DNA of 47,921 nucleotides from Tepidimonas charontis (GCF_007556685.1 NZ_VJON01000018.1:1-47921), one strand, 5' to 3'; numbered from the stretch's first letter, positions 16,829-26,891 are shown. The notes: generated from the letters alone by a model not told the origin. Translations and numbers: made by a program.

Positions 16829-18739
16829 TCAGCGCACCAGCACCTCGGCGCGATAGCGCTCGCGCAAGGCGGCCAGGTAGGCTTGGCTCTCGCCCTCACC
16901 CAGCAGGCGGGCCAGCTCATCGCGTTCGCGCTTGCGCTGCACGGCATCGGGCTCGGCCCGGGCCGGGCCACGGCGCACGCGCAACACCGCAGCCCCTTCC
17001 GCGCCCAAATCCACCGCAAGCCAAGCGGGCGCATCCCCCTCCAGACGCGCACTCAAGGCCGCACGCACGGCCGGCAGTGGCAGTCCGTTGGGCGCCTGGC
17101 GCGACACCAGCACGGGGGCACGCAGTGTGGCTGGCGCGGGCTCGCGCGCCGCCCACTCGGTGCGGCGCGCCTGCGCCGCCTCGCGCGCGGCCGCCAGAGC
17201 CCGCTGCGTCACCAGCGCGGCGCGCACCTCGGCCGCCACGGTCTCGAACGGACGGCGCTGCGCCGGGCGGTGCTCCACCACCCGCACCGCCACCAGCCGG
17301 TTGCCCGGCAATTCGATGGCCGCGCTGTTGCGCTTGGCGCTCAGCGCCTCTTCTTGAAAGATGGCGCGCAACACCGCCGGCTCGCGCAACACCGCACGCG
17401 CTGTGTCGTCGGCGGTCGGCAGCGCACCGGTACGCTCGACGGTGGCGCGGCGCACGGTCAGCCCCAACGCTTGGGCCGTCGGCGCCAGACTGTCGGGTTG
17501 TTCGTACACCAGATTGCTGAAACGCTCGGCTTCTTCAGCGAAGCGGCGCTGCGCCAATTGGCGCCGCAGTTCCGCCTCCAAGCGCGGGCGCACCGCCTCG
17601 AACGGTTCGGCCGCTGGCTGGCGCACATCCAACAGTTGAATGATGTGCAGCCCGTATTCGGTCTCGATAAGGTCGGAGATTTCGCCTTTGCGCAGCGCAA
17701 AGACGGCGTCTTCGAAGGGCTTGACCATGGCGCCCCGACCGAACCAATCCAGATCCCCTCCCTTATTGGCGGAACCCGGATCCTGCGAATGTTGTCTTGC
17801 CAACTCGGCAAAACGCTGCGGGTTGGCACGCACCTCGCTTAGCAGGCGCTCGGCCTGCGCGCGCACCCGAGCTTTTTCTTCGGCGCTGGCGTCCGGCGCC
17901 AGCTGCAACAGGATGTGCGCGGCGCGCCGTTGCTCGGCGCGCGCATTCTGCACCACGTTTTGCTGATAGTAGTCGCGCAGCTCCTGCTCGCTGACCGTCA
18001 CGCGCGCCGTCAGCGCCTCCGGATCGAGCAACACATATTCGACATCGGCTTGCTCCGCCGTACGGTAGTCGTCGGCGTGGGCGTCGTAGTGTGCGCGCAC
18101 CTCGGCCTCACCTACCTGCACCGTGGCGGCGAAGTCGGCCGGTCGAAAGACGGTCCAGGCCACTTCGCGCTGCTCGAAGAAGGCCGCGGTGGCCAACTGC
18201 GCCGCCGTGTTACCAGCCAGGGCACTGTCGGCCACCGTGCGCAGCACTGCCGAACGTGCCAGTTCGGCGCGCACACTGGCCTCGAACTGTTCTGGCGTCA
18301 TGCCCTGCGCGCGCAACAGATCTTGATAGCGCGCCATATCCAGCGTGCCGTCGGCCTGCCGCAATTGCGCGATGGCGGGAATGGCCAGCAGCTCCTGCGC
18401 TACACGCCGGTCGGTCGCCGTCAGACGCTGATCCTGCGCCGCGCGCGCCAGCACGCGTTCATCCACCAGCCGCTGCAGCGTCGCGCGCCGACTGGCGTCG
18501 CTCTCCAGCAGTGCCCGGTCGATACCCGGCATCGAAGCGGCCAGCCGCTCGACCTCGCGGCGGTGGGCGGCCTCCCACTCGGTGCGCGTGATGCGCTCGC
18601 GCCCAATGCGGGCCACCGGCTCGGAGGTATCCCGAAAGCGCGTGTAGCCCTCGATGCCGAAAAAGACGAAGGAGGGGATGATCAACAACATCAGCAGTGC
18701 CATCAGCACCTTGGTGTTGTTGCGGATGAGGTCGAACAT
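16829..18739 (-). CDS. ppiD: Periplasmic peptidyl-prolyl isomerase/chaperone PpiD
   Basis: Inner-membrane-anchored periplasmic folding factor for outer-membrane and secreted proteins. One N-terminal membrane helix ([20 protein letters not shown]) follows a short cytoplasmic tail ([10 protein letters not shown]). Next is a SurA_N-like chaperone region (about residues 35-180). The parvulin domain lies near 265-365 ([10 protein letters not shown], then [20 protein letters not shown], then [21 protein letters not shown]). A long C-terminal region follows. At 636 residues it matches the family. Start ATG 18739 is chosen because it gives the classical PpiD N-terminus; the frame runs on upstream through tRNA-Val. 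Flanked by two tRNA genes and hupB on the same strand. Confidence 0.93.
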   Translation of the reverse strand: MFDLIRNNTKVLMALLMLLIIPSFVFFGIEGYTRFRDTSEPVARIGRERITRTEWEAAHRREVERLAASMPGIDRALLESDASRRATLQRLVDERVLARAAQDQRLTATDRRVAQELLAIPAIAQLRQADGTLDMARYQDLLRAQGMTPEQFEASVRAELARSAVLRTVADSALAGNTAAQLATAAFFEQREVAWTVFRPADFAATVQVGEAEVRAHYDAHADDYRTAEQADVEYVLLDPEALTARVTVSEQELRDYYQQNVVQNARAEQRRAAHILLQLAPDASAEEKARVRAQAERLLSEVRANPQRFAELARQHSQDPGSANKGGDLDWFGRGAMVKPFEDAVFALRKGEISDLIETEYGLHIIQLLDVRQPAAEPFEAVRPRLEAELRRQLAQRRFAEEAERFSNLVYEQPDSLAPTAQALGLTVRRATVERTGALPTADDTARAVLREPAVLRAIFQEEALSAKRNSAAIELPGNRLVAVRVVEHRPAQRRPFETVAAEVRAALVTQRALAAAREAAQARRTEWAAREPAPATLRAPVLVSRQAPNGLPLPAVRAALSARLEGDAPAWLAVDLGAEGAAVLRVRRGPARAEPDAVQRKRERDELARLLGEGESQAYLAALRERYRAEVLVR

Positions 18740-18764
18740 GGGCGCGCGCGGGATCGGGAAGGAT

Positions 18765-18840
18765 TGGTGGGTGCTGACGGGCTCGAACCGCCGACCTACG
18801 CCTTGTAAGGGCGCCGCTCTACCAACTGAGCTAAGCACCC
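18765..18840 (-). tRNA. tRNA-Val (TAC anticodon)
   Basis: The minus strand from 18840 begins GGGTGCTTAGCTCAGTTGG. The anticodon loop CTTACAA contains TAC (reads GTA), flanked by GCGCC/GGCGT. The T arm reads GGCGGTTCGAGCCC, and the 3' end GCACCCACCA pairs with the acceptor and encodes CCA. It sits between hupB and ppiD; ppiD starts 25 nt after its 3' end, so a shared transcript with processing is likely. Confidence 0.97.
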
Positions 18841-18893
18841 GATCCAGGAGCGTGACCGAGACCGGCTACTGGCGCCAGCCCCAGTCCCGGGCG

Positions 18894-19169
18894 TCAGCCG
18901 TTGACGGCGTCTTTGAGGGCTTTGCCCGGTCGGAATTTCGGCATTTTAACCGCGGGAATGTCCACCGCTTCGCCGGTCTTGGGGTTGCGGCCCTTGCGCG
19001 CAGCGCGCTCATCGACCACGAAGCTGCCGAAGCCCACCAGGGTGACGTCGCCGCCGCGCGCCAGCGTATCCGTGACGGCACCCAGCACGGCGTCGAGCGC
19101 CCGGGTGGCTTGCTGTCGGGTCAGTTGCGCCTGCTCGGCGATGTGATCGATCAGTTGCGTCTTGTTCAT
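18894..19169 (-). CDS. hupB: DNA-binding protein HU
   Basis: A 91-residue nucleoid protein that bends DNA non-specifically. It begins [14 protein letters not shown] and shows the HU beta-arm signature [14 protein letters not shown] followed by [15 protein letters not shown]. Length and order are canonical. GAGGAA lies 6 nt before the ATG. First gene of the hupB, tRNA-Val, ppiD, tRNA-His run. Confidence 0.97.
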   Translation of the reverse strand: MNKTQLIDHIAEQAQLTRQQATRALDAVLGAVTDTLARGGDVTLVGFGSFVVDERAARKGRNPKTGEAVDIPAVKMPKFRPGKALKDAVNG

Positions 19170-19232
19170 TGGCTTCCTCTGGCACTGGAGTATCGCCTCG
19201 GCTCCGGGGACTCCGGTGGCGAAAAGGCGCGT

Positions 19233-19260
19233 ATTGTAGCCACTCGGCAGTGGCTGTCGC
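19233..19260 (-). promoter_or_regulatory. Putative hupB promoter
   Basis: On the minus strand, a -35-like GCGACA (19260-19255), a 16 nt spacer and a -10 TACAAT (19238-19233) precede hupB by about 63 nt. Confidence 0.45.
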
Positions 19261-19307
19261 GTCGCGGCGGTGTCGGTGGCGCGTCATCCACTGCGCGGCC
19301 AGGGCCA

Positions 19308-20408
19308 TCAACTGCCCCGGCGAAGTGCTTCGGCCACCGCTCGGCCCACATCGGCCGTGCGCGCGTTGCCGCCCATGTCCGGCGTGCGGGGGCCACCGCT
19401 GCCCGGCTCCAGCACCGCCTCGATGGCACGCACGATGGCGTCGTGTGCGGCGTGGTGGCCAAGAAAATCCAGCATCAGCGCGCCGGACCAGATTTGGCCG
19501 ATGGGGTTGGCGATACCCCGGCCGGCGATGTCCGGTGCCGAGCCGTGCACGGGCTCGAACAACGATGGATGCGTGCGCTGTGGGTTGAGGTTGGCCGAGG
19601 GCGCAATACCGATGGTGCCGGTACACGCCGGCCCCAAGTCACTCAGGATATCGCCGAACAGATTGCTGGCCACCACCACGTCGAAATGCTCGGGCCGCTG
19701 CACGAAATGCGCCGTCAGTATGTCGATGTGGAACTGCTCCACCGTCACGTCCGGATACTCGGTGGCGATGGCGCGCACGCGCTCGTCCCAGTAGGGCATG
19801 GTGATGGCGATGCCATTGGACTTGGTGGCGCTGGTCAAGCGCTTGCGCGGGCGGCGCCGCGCCTGCTCGAAGGCGTAGCGCAGCACCCGATCGACCCCGT
19901 GGCGCGTCATCACCGTCTCCTGCACCACCAGCTCGCGCTCGGTGCCCTCGAACATGCGCCCGCCGATGCTGGAGTATTCGCCCTCGGTGTTTTCGCGCAC
20001 GATCAGCATATCGATTTCACCGGGCGCGCGCGCACTGCCATCGCGCCGCACCAGCGGCGAGCGAATGCCGGGCATCAGCCGTGCCGGGCGCAGGTTGACG
20101 TACTGGTCGAATTCGCGCCGAAACTTCAGCAGCGAGCCCCACAGCGAGACGTGGTCCGGAATCTTTTGCGGCCAGCCGACGGCGCCAAAGAAAATGGCGT
20201 CATGCCCGCCGATGCGTTCCTTCCAGTCGTCGGGCAGCATCTGGCCGTGGCGCTCGAAATATGGCCAGCAGGCCCAGTCGAAGTGGTCGAACGCCAGCGC
20301 GATGCCAAAGCGCTCGGCTGCCGCTTCCAGCACGCGCAAGCCCTCGGGCATGACTTCGGTGCCGATGCCGTCGCCAGCGATGACGGCAATGCGATGAGCA
20401 CGGGACAT
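19308..20408 (-). CDS. Tartrate/D-malate dehydrogenase family (isocitrate/isopropylmalate dehydrogenase superfamily)
   Basis: A 366-residue NAD- and metal-dependent beta-decarboxylating dehydrogenase. IAVIAGDGIGTEVMPEGLRVL opens the fold. VRENTEGEYSSIGGRMFEG holds the substrate loop and distinguishes the tartrate/D-malate group from LeuB. SNLFGDILSDLG carries the metal-binding Asp pair, and EPVHGSAPDIAGRGIANPIG is the nucleotide-site segment. A GGAGAG site precedes ATG 20408. It is the distal gene after the EamA exporter (24 nt gap). DmlA (D-malate) and tartrate dehydrogenase cannot be told apart by eye. Confidence 0.88.
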   Translation of the reverse strand: MSRAHRIAVIAGDGIGTEVMPEGLRVLEAAAERFGIALAFDHFDWACWPYFERHGQMLPDDWKERIGGHDAIFFGAVGWPQKIPDHVSLWGSLLKFRREFDQYVNLRPARLMPGIRSPLVRRDGSARAPGEIDMLIVRENTEGEYSSIGGRMFEGTERELVVQETVMTRHGVDRVLRYAFEQARRRPRKRLTSATKSNGIAITMPYWDERVRAIATEYPDVTVEQFHIDILTAHFVQRPEHFDVVVASNLFGDILSDLGPACTGTIGIAPSANLNPQRTHPSLFEPVHGSAPDIAGRGIANPIGQIWSGALMLDFLGHHAAHDAIVRAIEAVLEPGSGGPRTPDMGGNARTADVGRAVAEALRRGS

Positions 20409-20432
20409 GGTTCGACTCTCCAGAGAGCGGGT

Positions 20433-21326
20433 TCAACGTGAGCGGCCGCCGCGTACCACCATCGCCACCCCCAGCACCGTCAACGCCGTGCCGCCCACGG
20501 TCGCGAGGGTGATGGGTTCGCCGAACAGCAGCCACGCCATGAACGCGGTGCACGGCGGCACCAGATACATCAGACTGGACACCGACGCCGCCGCGCCGCG
20601 CTGGATCAACAGGTACAGCAAGGAACTGCCGCCCAGCGTCAGGCCGAGCACCGACCATGCCATCGCGGCGGCGGACTCGGCGTTCCAGTGCATGGCCTCG
20701 TTTTCCAGCCACGCCAGTGGCAACGTCACCAACAGCGCCGCGCCCAGCTGCACGGTATTGGCGGTGCGCACGTCACAGGGCTGTAAAAAGCGTTTTTGGT
20801 ACAGCGTGCCCACCGTGATGGACAGCAGCGCCGCGACGGCCAACGCCAGATTCAACGCGGTGGCGGTGTCGCCAGGCCCACCGGCGCCGAACTTGTGCGA
20901 CACCACCAGCACCAAGCCGGCCAAGCCCAGCGCCAGCCCCAGCCACTGGCGGGCCAACACCCGGGCGCCGGTGGCGGACAGCCACACCGCAGTGAGCACC
21001 GGCTGCAAGCCGACGATCAAGGCCGACAGGCCCGCGCCCATGCCAGCCTTGACGGCTGCCCACACGCCGCCCAGGTAGCCGGCGTGCATCAAAATACCCG
21101 TGACCGCCAAGTGCCCCCACTGCGCGCGTCCGCGCGGCCACGCCACCCGCGCCAGCGCAATCCAGAGGCCAAAGCAACCCAGGGACAAGGCGTACCGCCA
21201 CGCCAAAAAGGTCATCGGCGGCGCGTGCGGCATGCCATAGCGCGCCACGATGAAACCCGTGCTCCAGATGAGTACGAACAGCGCCGGCATCGCCCGTATC
21301 CAGGGCGATTCGTCCACAGCGGTCAT
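20433..21326 (-). CDS. EamA/DMT-family transporter
   Basis: A 297-residue membrane protein with about ten hydrophobic helices in two EamA repeats. The first repeat includes FVLIWSTGFIVARYGMPHAPPMTFLAWRY, and the second ends with SSLMYLVPPCTAFMAWLLFGEPITLATVGG, the hallmark segment. Such proteins usually export metabolites or amino acids; the substrate is unknown. Start ATG 21326 gives a family-like N-terminus; a GTG about 18-20 nt upstream is possible. It lies 35 nt downstream of pgsA and 24 nt upstream of the tartrate/malate dehydrogenase. Confidence 0.85.
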   Translation of the reverse strand: MTAVDESPWIRAMPALFVLIWSTGFIVARYGMPHAPPMTFLAWRYALSLGCFGLWIALARVAWPRGRAQWGHLAVTGILMHAGYLGGVWAAVKAGMGAGLSALIVGLQPVLTAVWLSATGARVLARQWLGLALGLAGLVLVVSHKFGAGGPGDTATALNLALAVAALLSITVGTLYQKRFLQPCDVRTANTVQLGAALLVTLPLAWLENEAMHWNAESAAAMAWSVLGLTLGGSSLLYLLIQRGAAASVSSLMYLVPPCTAFMAWLLFGEPITLATVGGTALTVLGVAMVVRGGRSR

Positions 21327-21361
21327 GGTGTCGGCGGCCACGGTCACGGGGGCGTGTGCCT

Positions 21362-21928
21362 TCAACGCGCGCGGGCGCGGATTTCGGGCAGCGCCTTGAG
21401 CAAATAAAACCCCATCGACCACACGGTCAGCACCGCGGCCACCCAAATCAACAGCGTACCCCACCAGCGGGTATCCACCCCCCACACCACGCCGTCGAAC
21501 AGCAAAAACGGAATCGCCACCATCTGCGTGGCGGTCTTGACCTTGCCCACCATGTGCACCGCCACGCTGCGCACCGCACCGATCGTCGCCATCCACTCGC
21601 GCAGGGCCGAAATCGCGATTTCGCGCCCGATGATGATGAGCGCCACGAACACATCGGCGCGCCCCAGATGGACCAGCACCAACACGCTGGCACAGACCAA
21701 AAATTTGTCGGCCACCGGATCCAGAAAGGCACCGAACGACGAGGTTTGGTTCAAGCGGCGCGCCAGATAACCATCGGCCCAGTCGGTCAGCGCAACGACG
21801 ATGAACAGCCCGGTGGCCAAGGTGTTTTGCCATGCCACGCCCAGACCCGGCCAATAGAACACCGCGACGATGAGCGGAATGGCGGCGATGCGCGCCCAAG
21901 TCAGCAGCGTTGGCAGATTGAAAAACAT
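21362..21928 (-). CDS. pgsA: CDP-diacylglycerol-glycerol-3-phosphate 3-phosphatidyltransferase
   Basis: Inner-membrane enzyme making phosphatidylglycerol phosphate. The CDP-alcohol phosphotransferase signature DGx2ARx8Gx3Dx3D is complete, beginning at DGYLARR and ending at LDPVADK. Four to five membrane segments surround it. At 188 residues it is typical. ATG 21928 (MFFNLPTLLTWARI) matches the family start and lies 10 nt after the uvrC stop, the common uvrC-pgsA arrangement. A CATAAT element overlaps the uvrC stop just upstream and could add an internal promoter. Confidence 0.94.
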   Translation of the reverse strand: MFFNLPTLLTWARIAAIPLIVAVFYWPGLGVAWQNTLATGLFIVVALTDWADGYLARRLNQTSSFGAFLDPVADKFLVCASVLVLVHLGRADVFVALIIIGREIAISALREWMATIGAVRSVAVHMVGKVKTATQMVAIPFLLFDGVVWGVDTRWWGTLLIWVAAVLTVWSMGFYLLKALPEIRARAR

Positions 21929-21938
21929 GGTGGACGAA

Positions 21939-23885
21939 TTATGCGTTGGCGCCCCCGTGTAGGGCGGCATAGATGGTCTCGGCCAGCGCGCGCGAAATGC
22001 CCTCGACCTGCGTCAAATCGTCGACGCTGGCGGCGGCAACGCCGCGCACGCCCCCGAAGCGCGCCAGCAGGCGCGCCCGCTTCTTGGGACCGACACCTGG
22101 TATGTCCTCCAAGCGGCTGGCGCCGGTGCGCGCCTTGGCACGGCGCGCGCGCATGCCGGTGATGGCGAAGCGGTGTGCCTCATCGCGAATCTGGGCCACC
22201 AGCATCAGCGCCGCCGAATCGGCGGCCAAGGTCAGCTTCTCGCGCCCATCGGCGAACACCAGCTCCTCCAGCCCCACTTTGCGGCCCGCGCCTTTTTCCA
22301 CCCCCACCAGTCGGCCCAAGTCCAGCCCCAGTGCCTCAAACACCGCGCGCGCCACCTTCACCTGCCCCACACCGCCGTCGATCAGCACCACGTCCGGCAG
22401 CCGCACGTCGGCGCCGGCGCGCAGTCCCTCGACCCGCTTGCCGTAGTGGCGCAGCAACACCTGGCGCATGGCGGCGTAGTCGTCACCCGGCGTCACATCC
22501 GCCACCGCGTAGCGCCGGTACTGCGCCGGCTGCATGCGGTGCCCCTCGTACACCACGCATGCGGCCATGGTGGCTTCCCCCGCGGTGTGCGACACGTCGA
22601 AACATTCGATGCGCAGTGCGGCCAGCGCCTCGGGGTCATCGGCCGGCAGACCCAGCGCCTGCGCCAGCGCGCGGGTGCGCGCCTGCTGCGACCCTTCCTC
22701 GGCCAACAGGCGCGCCAGCTGCAGCTCGGCGTTGCGCTGCGCCAGCTCCAGCCACACGGCGCGCTGCTCGCGCGGGTGAAACACGGCACGCACCCGCACC
22801 CCGGTTTGCTCGCTCAGGGCGTCGAGCAAACCGTCGTGCATCGGCGCCCCCAGCACCAGCACGGGCGGCGGCGGGGTCTGGGTGTAGTGCTGCGCCAAGA
22901 AGGCTTCCAGCACGTGCTGCTCCGGCGAGCGGGCCTGTGCTTCGACGTCGGCCAACGCCGCCCCATCCTCCACGTGCGCAGGGAAAAACGGCCGATCTCC
23001 CAGATGCCGACCGCCCCGCACCATGGCCAAATTGACACACGCCCGCCCGCCCTGCACGCGCACCGCGATGATGTCCACGTCCTGGTCTTCGCGACTCTCC
23101 ATGGCGTGCTGCTGCAACACACGCGACAACGCGCCAATCTGGTCGCGCACCTGCGCGGCCTGCTCGAACGCCAACTGCTCGGCATACCCGTGCATGCGGG
23201 CCTGCAACTCGGCCAGTACGGCGTCGCTGTCCCCCTGCAAGAATGCGCTGGCGGCACGCACGTCGGCGGCGTAATCGGCCGGGCTGATGTGGCCCACACA
23301 GGGCCCGCTGCAGCGCCGAATCTGATACAGCAGACACGGCCGCGTGCGATGCGCGAACACGGTGTCTTCGCAGGTGCGCAGGCGAAACACCCGCTGCAGC
23401 AGCTCGATGGCCTCCTTCACCGCCCAGGCGTTGGGATAGGGGCCGAAATATTGGTGACGCCGATCCACCGGCCCGCGGTAGTACGATACGCGTGGAAAGT
23501 GTCCGGGATCGGGCCGCGCGGGGTCGCTGTCTTGGCCCGCTGCCCACGTGCTGGCGCTGATGCGCAAATAGGGGTAACTCTTGTCGTCGCGAAAGAGAAT
23601 GTTGTAGCGCGGCTGCTGGGTCTTGATGAGGTTGTTTTCCAGCAGCAGCGCCTCGGCCTCGGAGCGCACCACCGTGGTCTCCAGCCGGGCGATGCGCGAA
23701 ACCATGTGGCCGATGCGGGTGCCGTCGTGCGCGCGCTGGAAATAGCTGCTGACGCGACGCTTCAGATCGCGGGCCTTGCCCACATACAGCAGCTCGCCGT
23801 CTTGGTCGTAGAAGCGATACACCCCCGGCAGCGATGGCAACGCTGCGACGTCGCGCAAAACAGTATCGGAATGTTCGGCTGACAT
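21939..23885 (-). CDS. uvrC: Excinuclease ABC subunit C
   Basis: Makes the dual incisions in nucleotide excision repair. In order: the GIY-YIG nuclease ([28 protein letters not shown]), the cysteine-bearing region [15 protein letters not shown], the UvrB-interacting UVR region, the RNase-H-like C-terminal nuclease ([12 protein letters not shown], then [13 protein letters not shown]) and helix-hairpin-helix repeats ([21 protein letters not shown]). At 648 residues it is full length. Start ATG 23885 is preferred over the GTG five codons earlier. Its start codon overlaps, on the opposite strand, the first possible start of earP. Confidence 0.95.
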   Translation of the reverse strand: MSAEHSDTVLRDVAALPSLPGVYRFYDQDGELLYVGKARDLKRRVSSYFQRAHDGTRIGHMVSRIARLETTVVRSEAEALLLENNLIKTQQPRYNILFRDDKSYPYLRISASTWAAGQDSDPARPDPGHFPRVSYYRGPVDRRHQYFGPYPNAWAVKEAIELLQRVFRLRTCEDTVFAHRTRPCLLYQIRRCSGPCVGHISPADYAADVRAASAFLQGDSDAVLAELQARMHGYAEQLAFEQAAQVRDQIGALSRVLQQHAMESREDQDVDIIAVRVQGGRACVNLAMVRGGRHLGDRPFFPAHVEDGAALADVEAQARSPEQHVLEAFLAQHYTQTPPPPVLVLGAPMHDGLLDALSEQTGVRVRAVFHPREQRAVWLELAQRNAELQLARLLAEEGSQQARTRALAQALGLPADDPEALAALRIECFDVSHTAGEATMAACVVYEGHRMQPAQYRRYAVADVTPGDDYAAMRQVLLRHYGKRVEGLRAGADVRLPDVVLIDGGVGQVKVARAVFEALGLDLGRLVGVEKGAGRKVGLEELVFADGREKLTLAADSAALMLVAQIRDEAHRFAITGMRARRAKARTGASRLEDIPGVGPKKRARLLARFGGVRGVAAASVDDLTQVEGISRALAETIYAALHGGANA

Positions 23886-25074
23886 GGCCCCAATGCACAC
23901 AGAACGCGCCGCGAAGACGACCGCATGCGCCGATGCACACTGTAGCGCGTCGGCGCCCGCGGCGCGGCCAGCGGCCCCCGGGCCGTCGCTGCGGTGGGAT
24001 ATTTTTTGTCACGTCGTCGACAACTGGGGCGACGCCGGGGTGTGCTGGCGTCTGTGCCGCCAACTGGCCGCCGCGGGTCAGCAGGTACGGCTGTGGATCG
24101 ACGACCCATCGCTGCTGGCCCTGCTGGCGCCCGAGCCGCGCCACGGCGCCGACGCCGCAGTGGCCGTGCACCCGTGGCCACGCACGCAACCGACAGCCCT
24201 GCCCCCGCCGCTGCCCCCGAGTGATGTGCTGGTGGAAGCCTTTGGCTGCCACGTGCCCGATACCTGGGTGGCGGCGCGGCTGCCCGCCACCTCGCCGGAG
24301 GGTGCCCACGGCATCTGGCTCAACCTGGAATATCTCAGCGCCGAGCCCTGGGTGGCGCGCAGCCACGGTCTGCCCTCCCCTGTGCTGCATGGGCCGCTGC
24401 GGGGTCGCACCAAATGGTTCTTCTTTCCCGGCTTCACGCCGGACACCGGCGGCCTGCTGCGCGAAGCGGACCTGTTGGCGCGGCAGCAGGCATTCGATGA
24501 ACAGGCTTGGCGGGCCCGCCAGGGTCCACACAGCGGTCCGTGGGTGAGCCTGTTCTGCTACGAGCCGCCCGCCTTGGCCGCGTTGGTGGCCCAGCCGGCC
24601 CTGGCCCATGCCCGCTGGCTGGTGGCCGCCGGACGCAGCGCCGCCGCCTGGCAGCGCACCGCCGCCGCTGCGCTGCCGGTGACGGCCAGTGCGTGCATCC
24701 AGCCCACCGTGCCCCAGCCAGCCTTTGATGAACGCCTGTGGGCCTGTGACCTGAACCTGGTGCGGGGCGAAGATTCCTTGGTGCGTGCGCTGTGGGCCGG
24801 TCGGCCCTTTTTGTGGCAGATCTATCCACAGGACGACGACGCCCATCACGTCAAGCTCGAGGCCTTCCTGCGCTGGCTCGACGCGCCGCCGCACTGGCAG
24901 GCATGGTTGCGGGCGTGGAACGGCGTGCCCGGCGCCGTGCCCCCTGCCCTGACCGCAGACGACCTCGCGGCCTGGACCGAAGCAGCGCGCACCGCGCGCC
25001 AGCGTCTGCTGGCTCAGGACGACCTGCTCACGCGACTGCTGGCCTTCGTGCACGCCAAGCGGGCCTCAGGGTAA
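23884..25074 (+). CDS. earP: EF-P arginine 32 rhamnosyltransferase EarP
   Basis: GT-B enzyme that transfers rhamnose from dTDP-rhamnose to Arg32 of EF-P, relieving stalling at polyproline. The diagnostic [20 protein letters not shown] places Asp46 and Asp50 at the sites of catalytic Asp13/Asp17 of Pseudomonas EarP, and [23 protein letters not shown] carries the nucleotide-binding Glu. The start is unsure: ATG 23884 and 23893 give a 30-33 residue Ala/Pro-rich extension absent from the Pseudomonas enzyme, but no ATG or GTG exists nearer the conserved core. The target efp starts 46 nt downstream. Confidence 0.9.
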   Translation: MAPMHTERAAKTTACADAHCSASAPAARPAAPGPSLRWDIFCHVVDNWGDAGVCWRLCRQLAAAGQQVRLWIDDPSLLALLAPEPRHGADAAVAVHPWPRTQPTALPPPLPPSDVLVEAFGCHVPDTWVAARLPATSPEGAHGIWLNLEYLSAEPWVARSHGLPSPVLHGPLRGRTKWFFFPGFTPDTGGLLREADLLARQQAFDEQAWRARQGPHSGPWVSLFCYEPPALAALVAQPALAHARWLVAAGRSAAAWQRTAAAALPVTASACIQPTVPQPAFDERLWACDLNLVRGEDSLVRALWAGRPFLWQIYPQDDDAHHVKLEAFLRWLDAPPHWQAWLRAWNGVPGAVPPALTADDLAAWTEAARTARQRLLAQDDLLTRLLAFVHAKRASG

Positions 25075-25120
25075 AATGATGGGTTTGACAAACCAGACTC
25101 CCATTCCCAGGCTGACATCC

Positions 25121-25675
25121 ATGAAGCTCGCCCAAGAAATCCGCGCCGGCAACGTCATCATGCACGGCAAGGACCCCATGATCGTCCTGAAAACCGAATA
25201 TCAGCGCGGCGGCCGCGGCGCCGCTACCGTGCGCATGAAGCTCAAGGCCTTGCTGAACAACAGCGCCACCGAGGTCGTCTTCAAGGCCGACGATAAAATC
25301 GACAACATCATTCTGGACAAGAAGGAGTGCACCTACTCCTATTTCGCCGACCCGATGTACGTCTGGATGGATGCCGAGTACAACCAATACGAGGTCGAAG
25401 CCGAAAACATGGGCGATGCCCTGAACTACCTCGAAGACGGCATGACCGCCGAAGTGGTGTTCTACGACGGCAAGGCGATCTCGATCGAGCTGCCCACCAC
25501 CGTGGTGCGCGAGATCACCTGGACCGAACCCGCCGTCAAGGGCGACACGTCGGGCAAGGTGCTCAAGCCTGCCAAGATCGCCACCGGCTTCGAAGTCCAG
25601 GTACCCATCTTCGTCGAACAGGGTGACAAGATCGAAATCGACACCCGCACTGGCGAATACCGCAAGCGCGTCTGA
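25121..25675 (+). CDS. efp: Elongation factor P (Arg32 type)
   Basis: A 184-residue translation factor that helps ribosomes make Pro-Pro bonds. It has three OB/KOW-type domains. Position 32 at the tip of domain I is Arg ([10 protein letters not shown]), the residue rhamnosylated in EarP-type bacteria, instead of the Lys of the EpmA type. The C-terminal [24 protein letters not shown] is canonical. ATG 25121 is set by family length. A TAAAAT element overlapping the earP stop (25072-25077) could give efp its own promoter. A strong terminator follows. Confidence 0.97.
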   Translation: MKLAQEIRAGNVIMHGKDPMIVLKTEYQRGGRGAATVRMKLKALLNNSATEVVFKADDKIDNIILDKKECTYSYFADPMYVWMDAEYNQYEVEAENMGDALNYLEDGMTAEVVFYDGKAISIELPTTVVREITWTEPAVKGDTSGKVLKPAKIATGFEVQVPIFVEQGDKIEIDTRTGEYRKRV

Positions 25676-25717
25676 AGCGCGCCTGCGCCACAGCGGGCCG
25701 AGCGCTGCCCTCTGAAC

Positions 25718-25740
25718 AGGCCCCTGATGGGGCCTTTTTG
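25718..25740 (+). terminator. Rho-independent terminator of efp
   Basis: AGGCCCC (25718-25724), loop TGAT, GGGGCCT (25729-25735), then a T-run to 25739. It also marks that the next gene starts after this point. Confidence 0.9.
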
Positions 25741-25761
25741 TTGCCTCCTACCCCTGCCGCC

Positions 25762-26706
25762 ATGCCATCCGACCCCACCCATCCGAGCAACGCCGTCCAT
25801 GACCTGCAGGTGCAGCGGCTCGCCGACGCCGCCGTCGAAATGCACCTGCTGTCCGATGAGGGCACACGCCCTGCGCCCGATGCCTATCGGCTCGCGTTCG
25901 CCGACCCGGAGTTTTTGCTGCGCCGCGAAACCCGCGGCATCCGCTTTCAGCTCGAATTGCTCAAACCCGACATCGGGATGACCGAGGCGGGTATCGTCAA
26001 CACCATCGTCGTCTTTGGCAGCGCGCGCTTTCGCGAACCGACCCAGGCCGAAGCCCAGTGGAGGGCTGCGCAGGCCAGCGGTGACCCCGCCGCCATTCGC
26101 CGCGCCGAGACACTGCGCCGCAATGCCCGCTACTACGACGAGGCGCGGCGCTTTGCGCAACTGGTGGCCGCCTACAGCCAATCCTGCCCGGTGCAGGATC
26201 AGCTCTACATCGTCACCGGTGGTGGCCCCGGCATCATGGAAGCCGCCAACCGCGGTGCGCACGACTGCGGCGCGCCCAGCGTCGGACTCAACATCCTGTT
26301 GCCCCACGAACAGGAGCCCAATCCCTACATCTCGCCGCAGCTGCGCTTCAAGTTCCACTACTTTGCGCTGCGCAAAATGCATTTCATGATGCGCGCCAAA
26401 GCCTTGGTGGCCTTCCCCGGCGGATTTGGCACGCTCGATGAGCTGTTCGAAGTGTTGACCTTGGTGCAAACGCGCAAATCGCGCCCGGTACCGGTTTTCT
26501 TGTACGGCAGCTCCTACTGGAAGCGCCTGATCGACTTCGAGTTCATGGTCGAAGAAGGCGTCATCTCCCCCGAGGATCTCGACCTGTTCACCTACGTGGA
26601 CAGCCCGGAGGATGCCTGGGACGGCATCCGGGCGTTTTACAACCTGCCGGCCGCCTGTCCGGCACCACCGCATGGCGATGTAGAAGGCCACGCTGGCCCG
26701 GTTTGA
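25762..26706 (+). CDS. LOG-family protein (nucleoside 5'-monophosphate phosphoribohydrolase type)
   Basis: A 314-residue Rossmann-fold protein of the LOG family, once annotated as lysine decarboxylase. The signatures are GGGPGIMEAANRGA and PGGFGTLDELFEVLTLVQT, the nucleotide-phosphate and catalytic motifs. An N-terminal extension of about 80 residues puts it in the longer subgroup, and NTIVVFGSARF starts the core. LOG enzymes release free base from nucleoside monophosphates; the physiological role here is unknown. ATG 25762 is chosen because earlier starts fall in the efp terminator. Convergent with the Mrp operon. Confidence 0.85.
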   Translation: MPSDPTHPSNAVHDLQVQRLADAAVEMHLLSDEGTRPAPDAYRLAFADPEFLLRRETRGIRFQLELLKPDIGMTEAGIVNTIVVFGSARFREPTQAEAQWRAAQASGDPAAIRRAETLRRNARYYDEARRFAQLVAAYSQSCPVQDQLYIVTGGGPGIMEAANRGAHDCGAPSVGLNILLPHEQEPNPYISPQLRFKFHYFALRKMHFMMRAKALVAFPGGFGTLDELFEVLTLVQTRKSRPVPVFLYGSSYWKRLIDFEFMVEEGVISPEDLDLFTYVDSPEDAWDGIRAFYNLPAACPAPPHGDVEGHAGPV

Positions 26707-26761
26707 CCCATATCGGGCCTGCCCGACGGCCGCCGGCCGGGCTCAGGCACGGCCCGCACTG

Positions 26762-26806
26762 CCCCTGCTCCCCGCGCCCCTGCTCCCCGCGCCCCTGCTC
26801 CCCGCC
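26762..26806. repeat. 15-bp tandem repeat, three copies
   Basis: The unit CCCCTGCTCCCCGCG is repeated three times head to tail (26762-26776, 26777-26791, 26792-26806; the last copy ends in C). It lies in the space between the convergent LOG gene and mrpG and is not coding. Confidence 0.9.
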
Positions 26807-26891
26807 CTCCGGCCCCGCCGCGCACTGGCGCACGTTCATGGCCGCCTCGCGCGCCGGCGCCTGGCGTGCCAGTCGCGTTCGCCGCGATCGC

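Noticed and set aside
26762-26806. CRISPR array
   Set aside because: The copies are contiguous 15-bp units without spacers.
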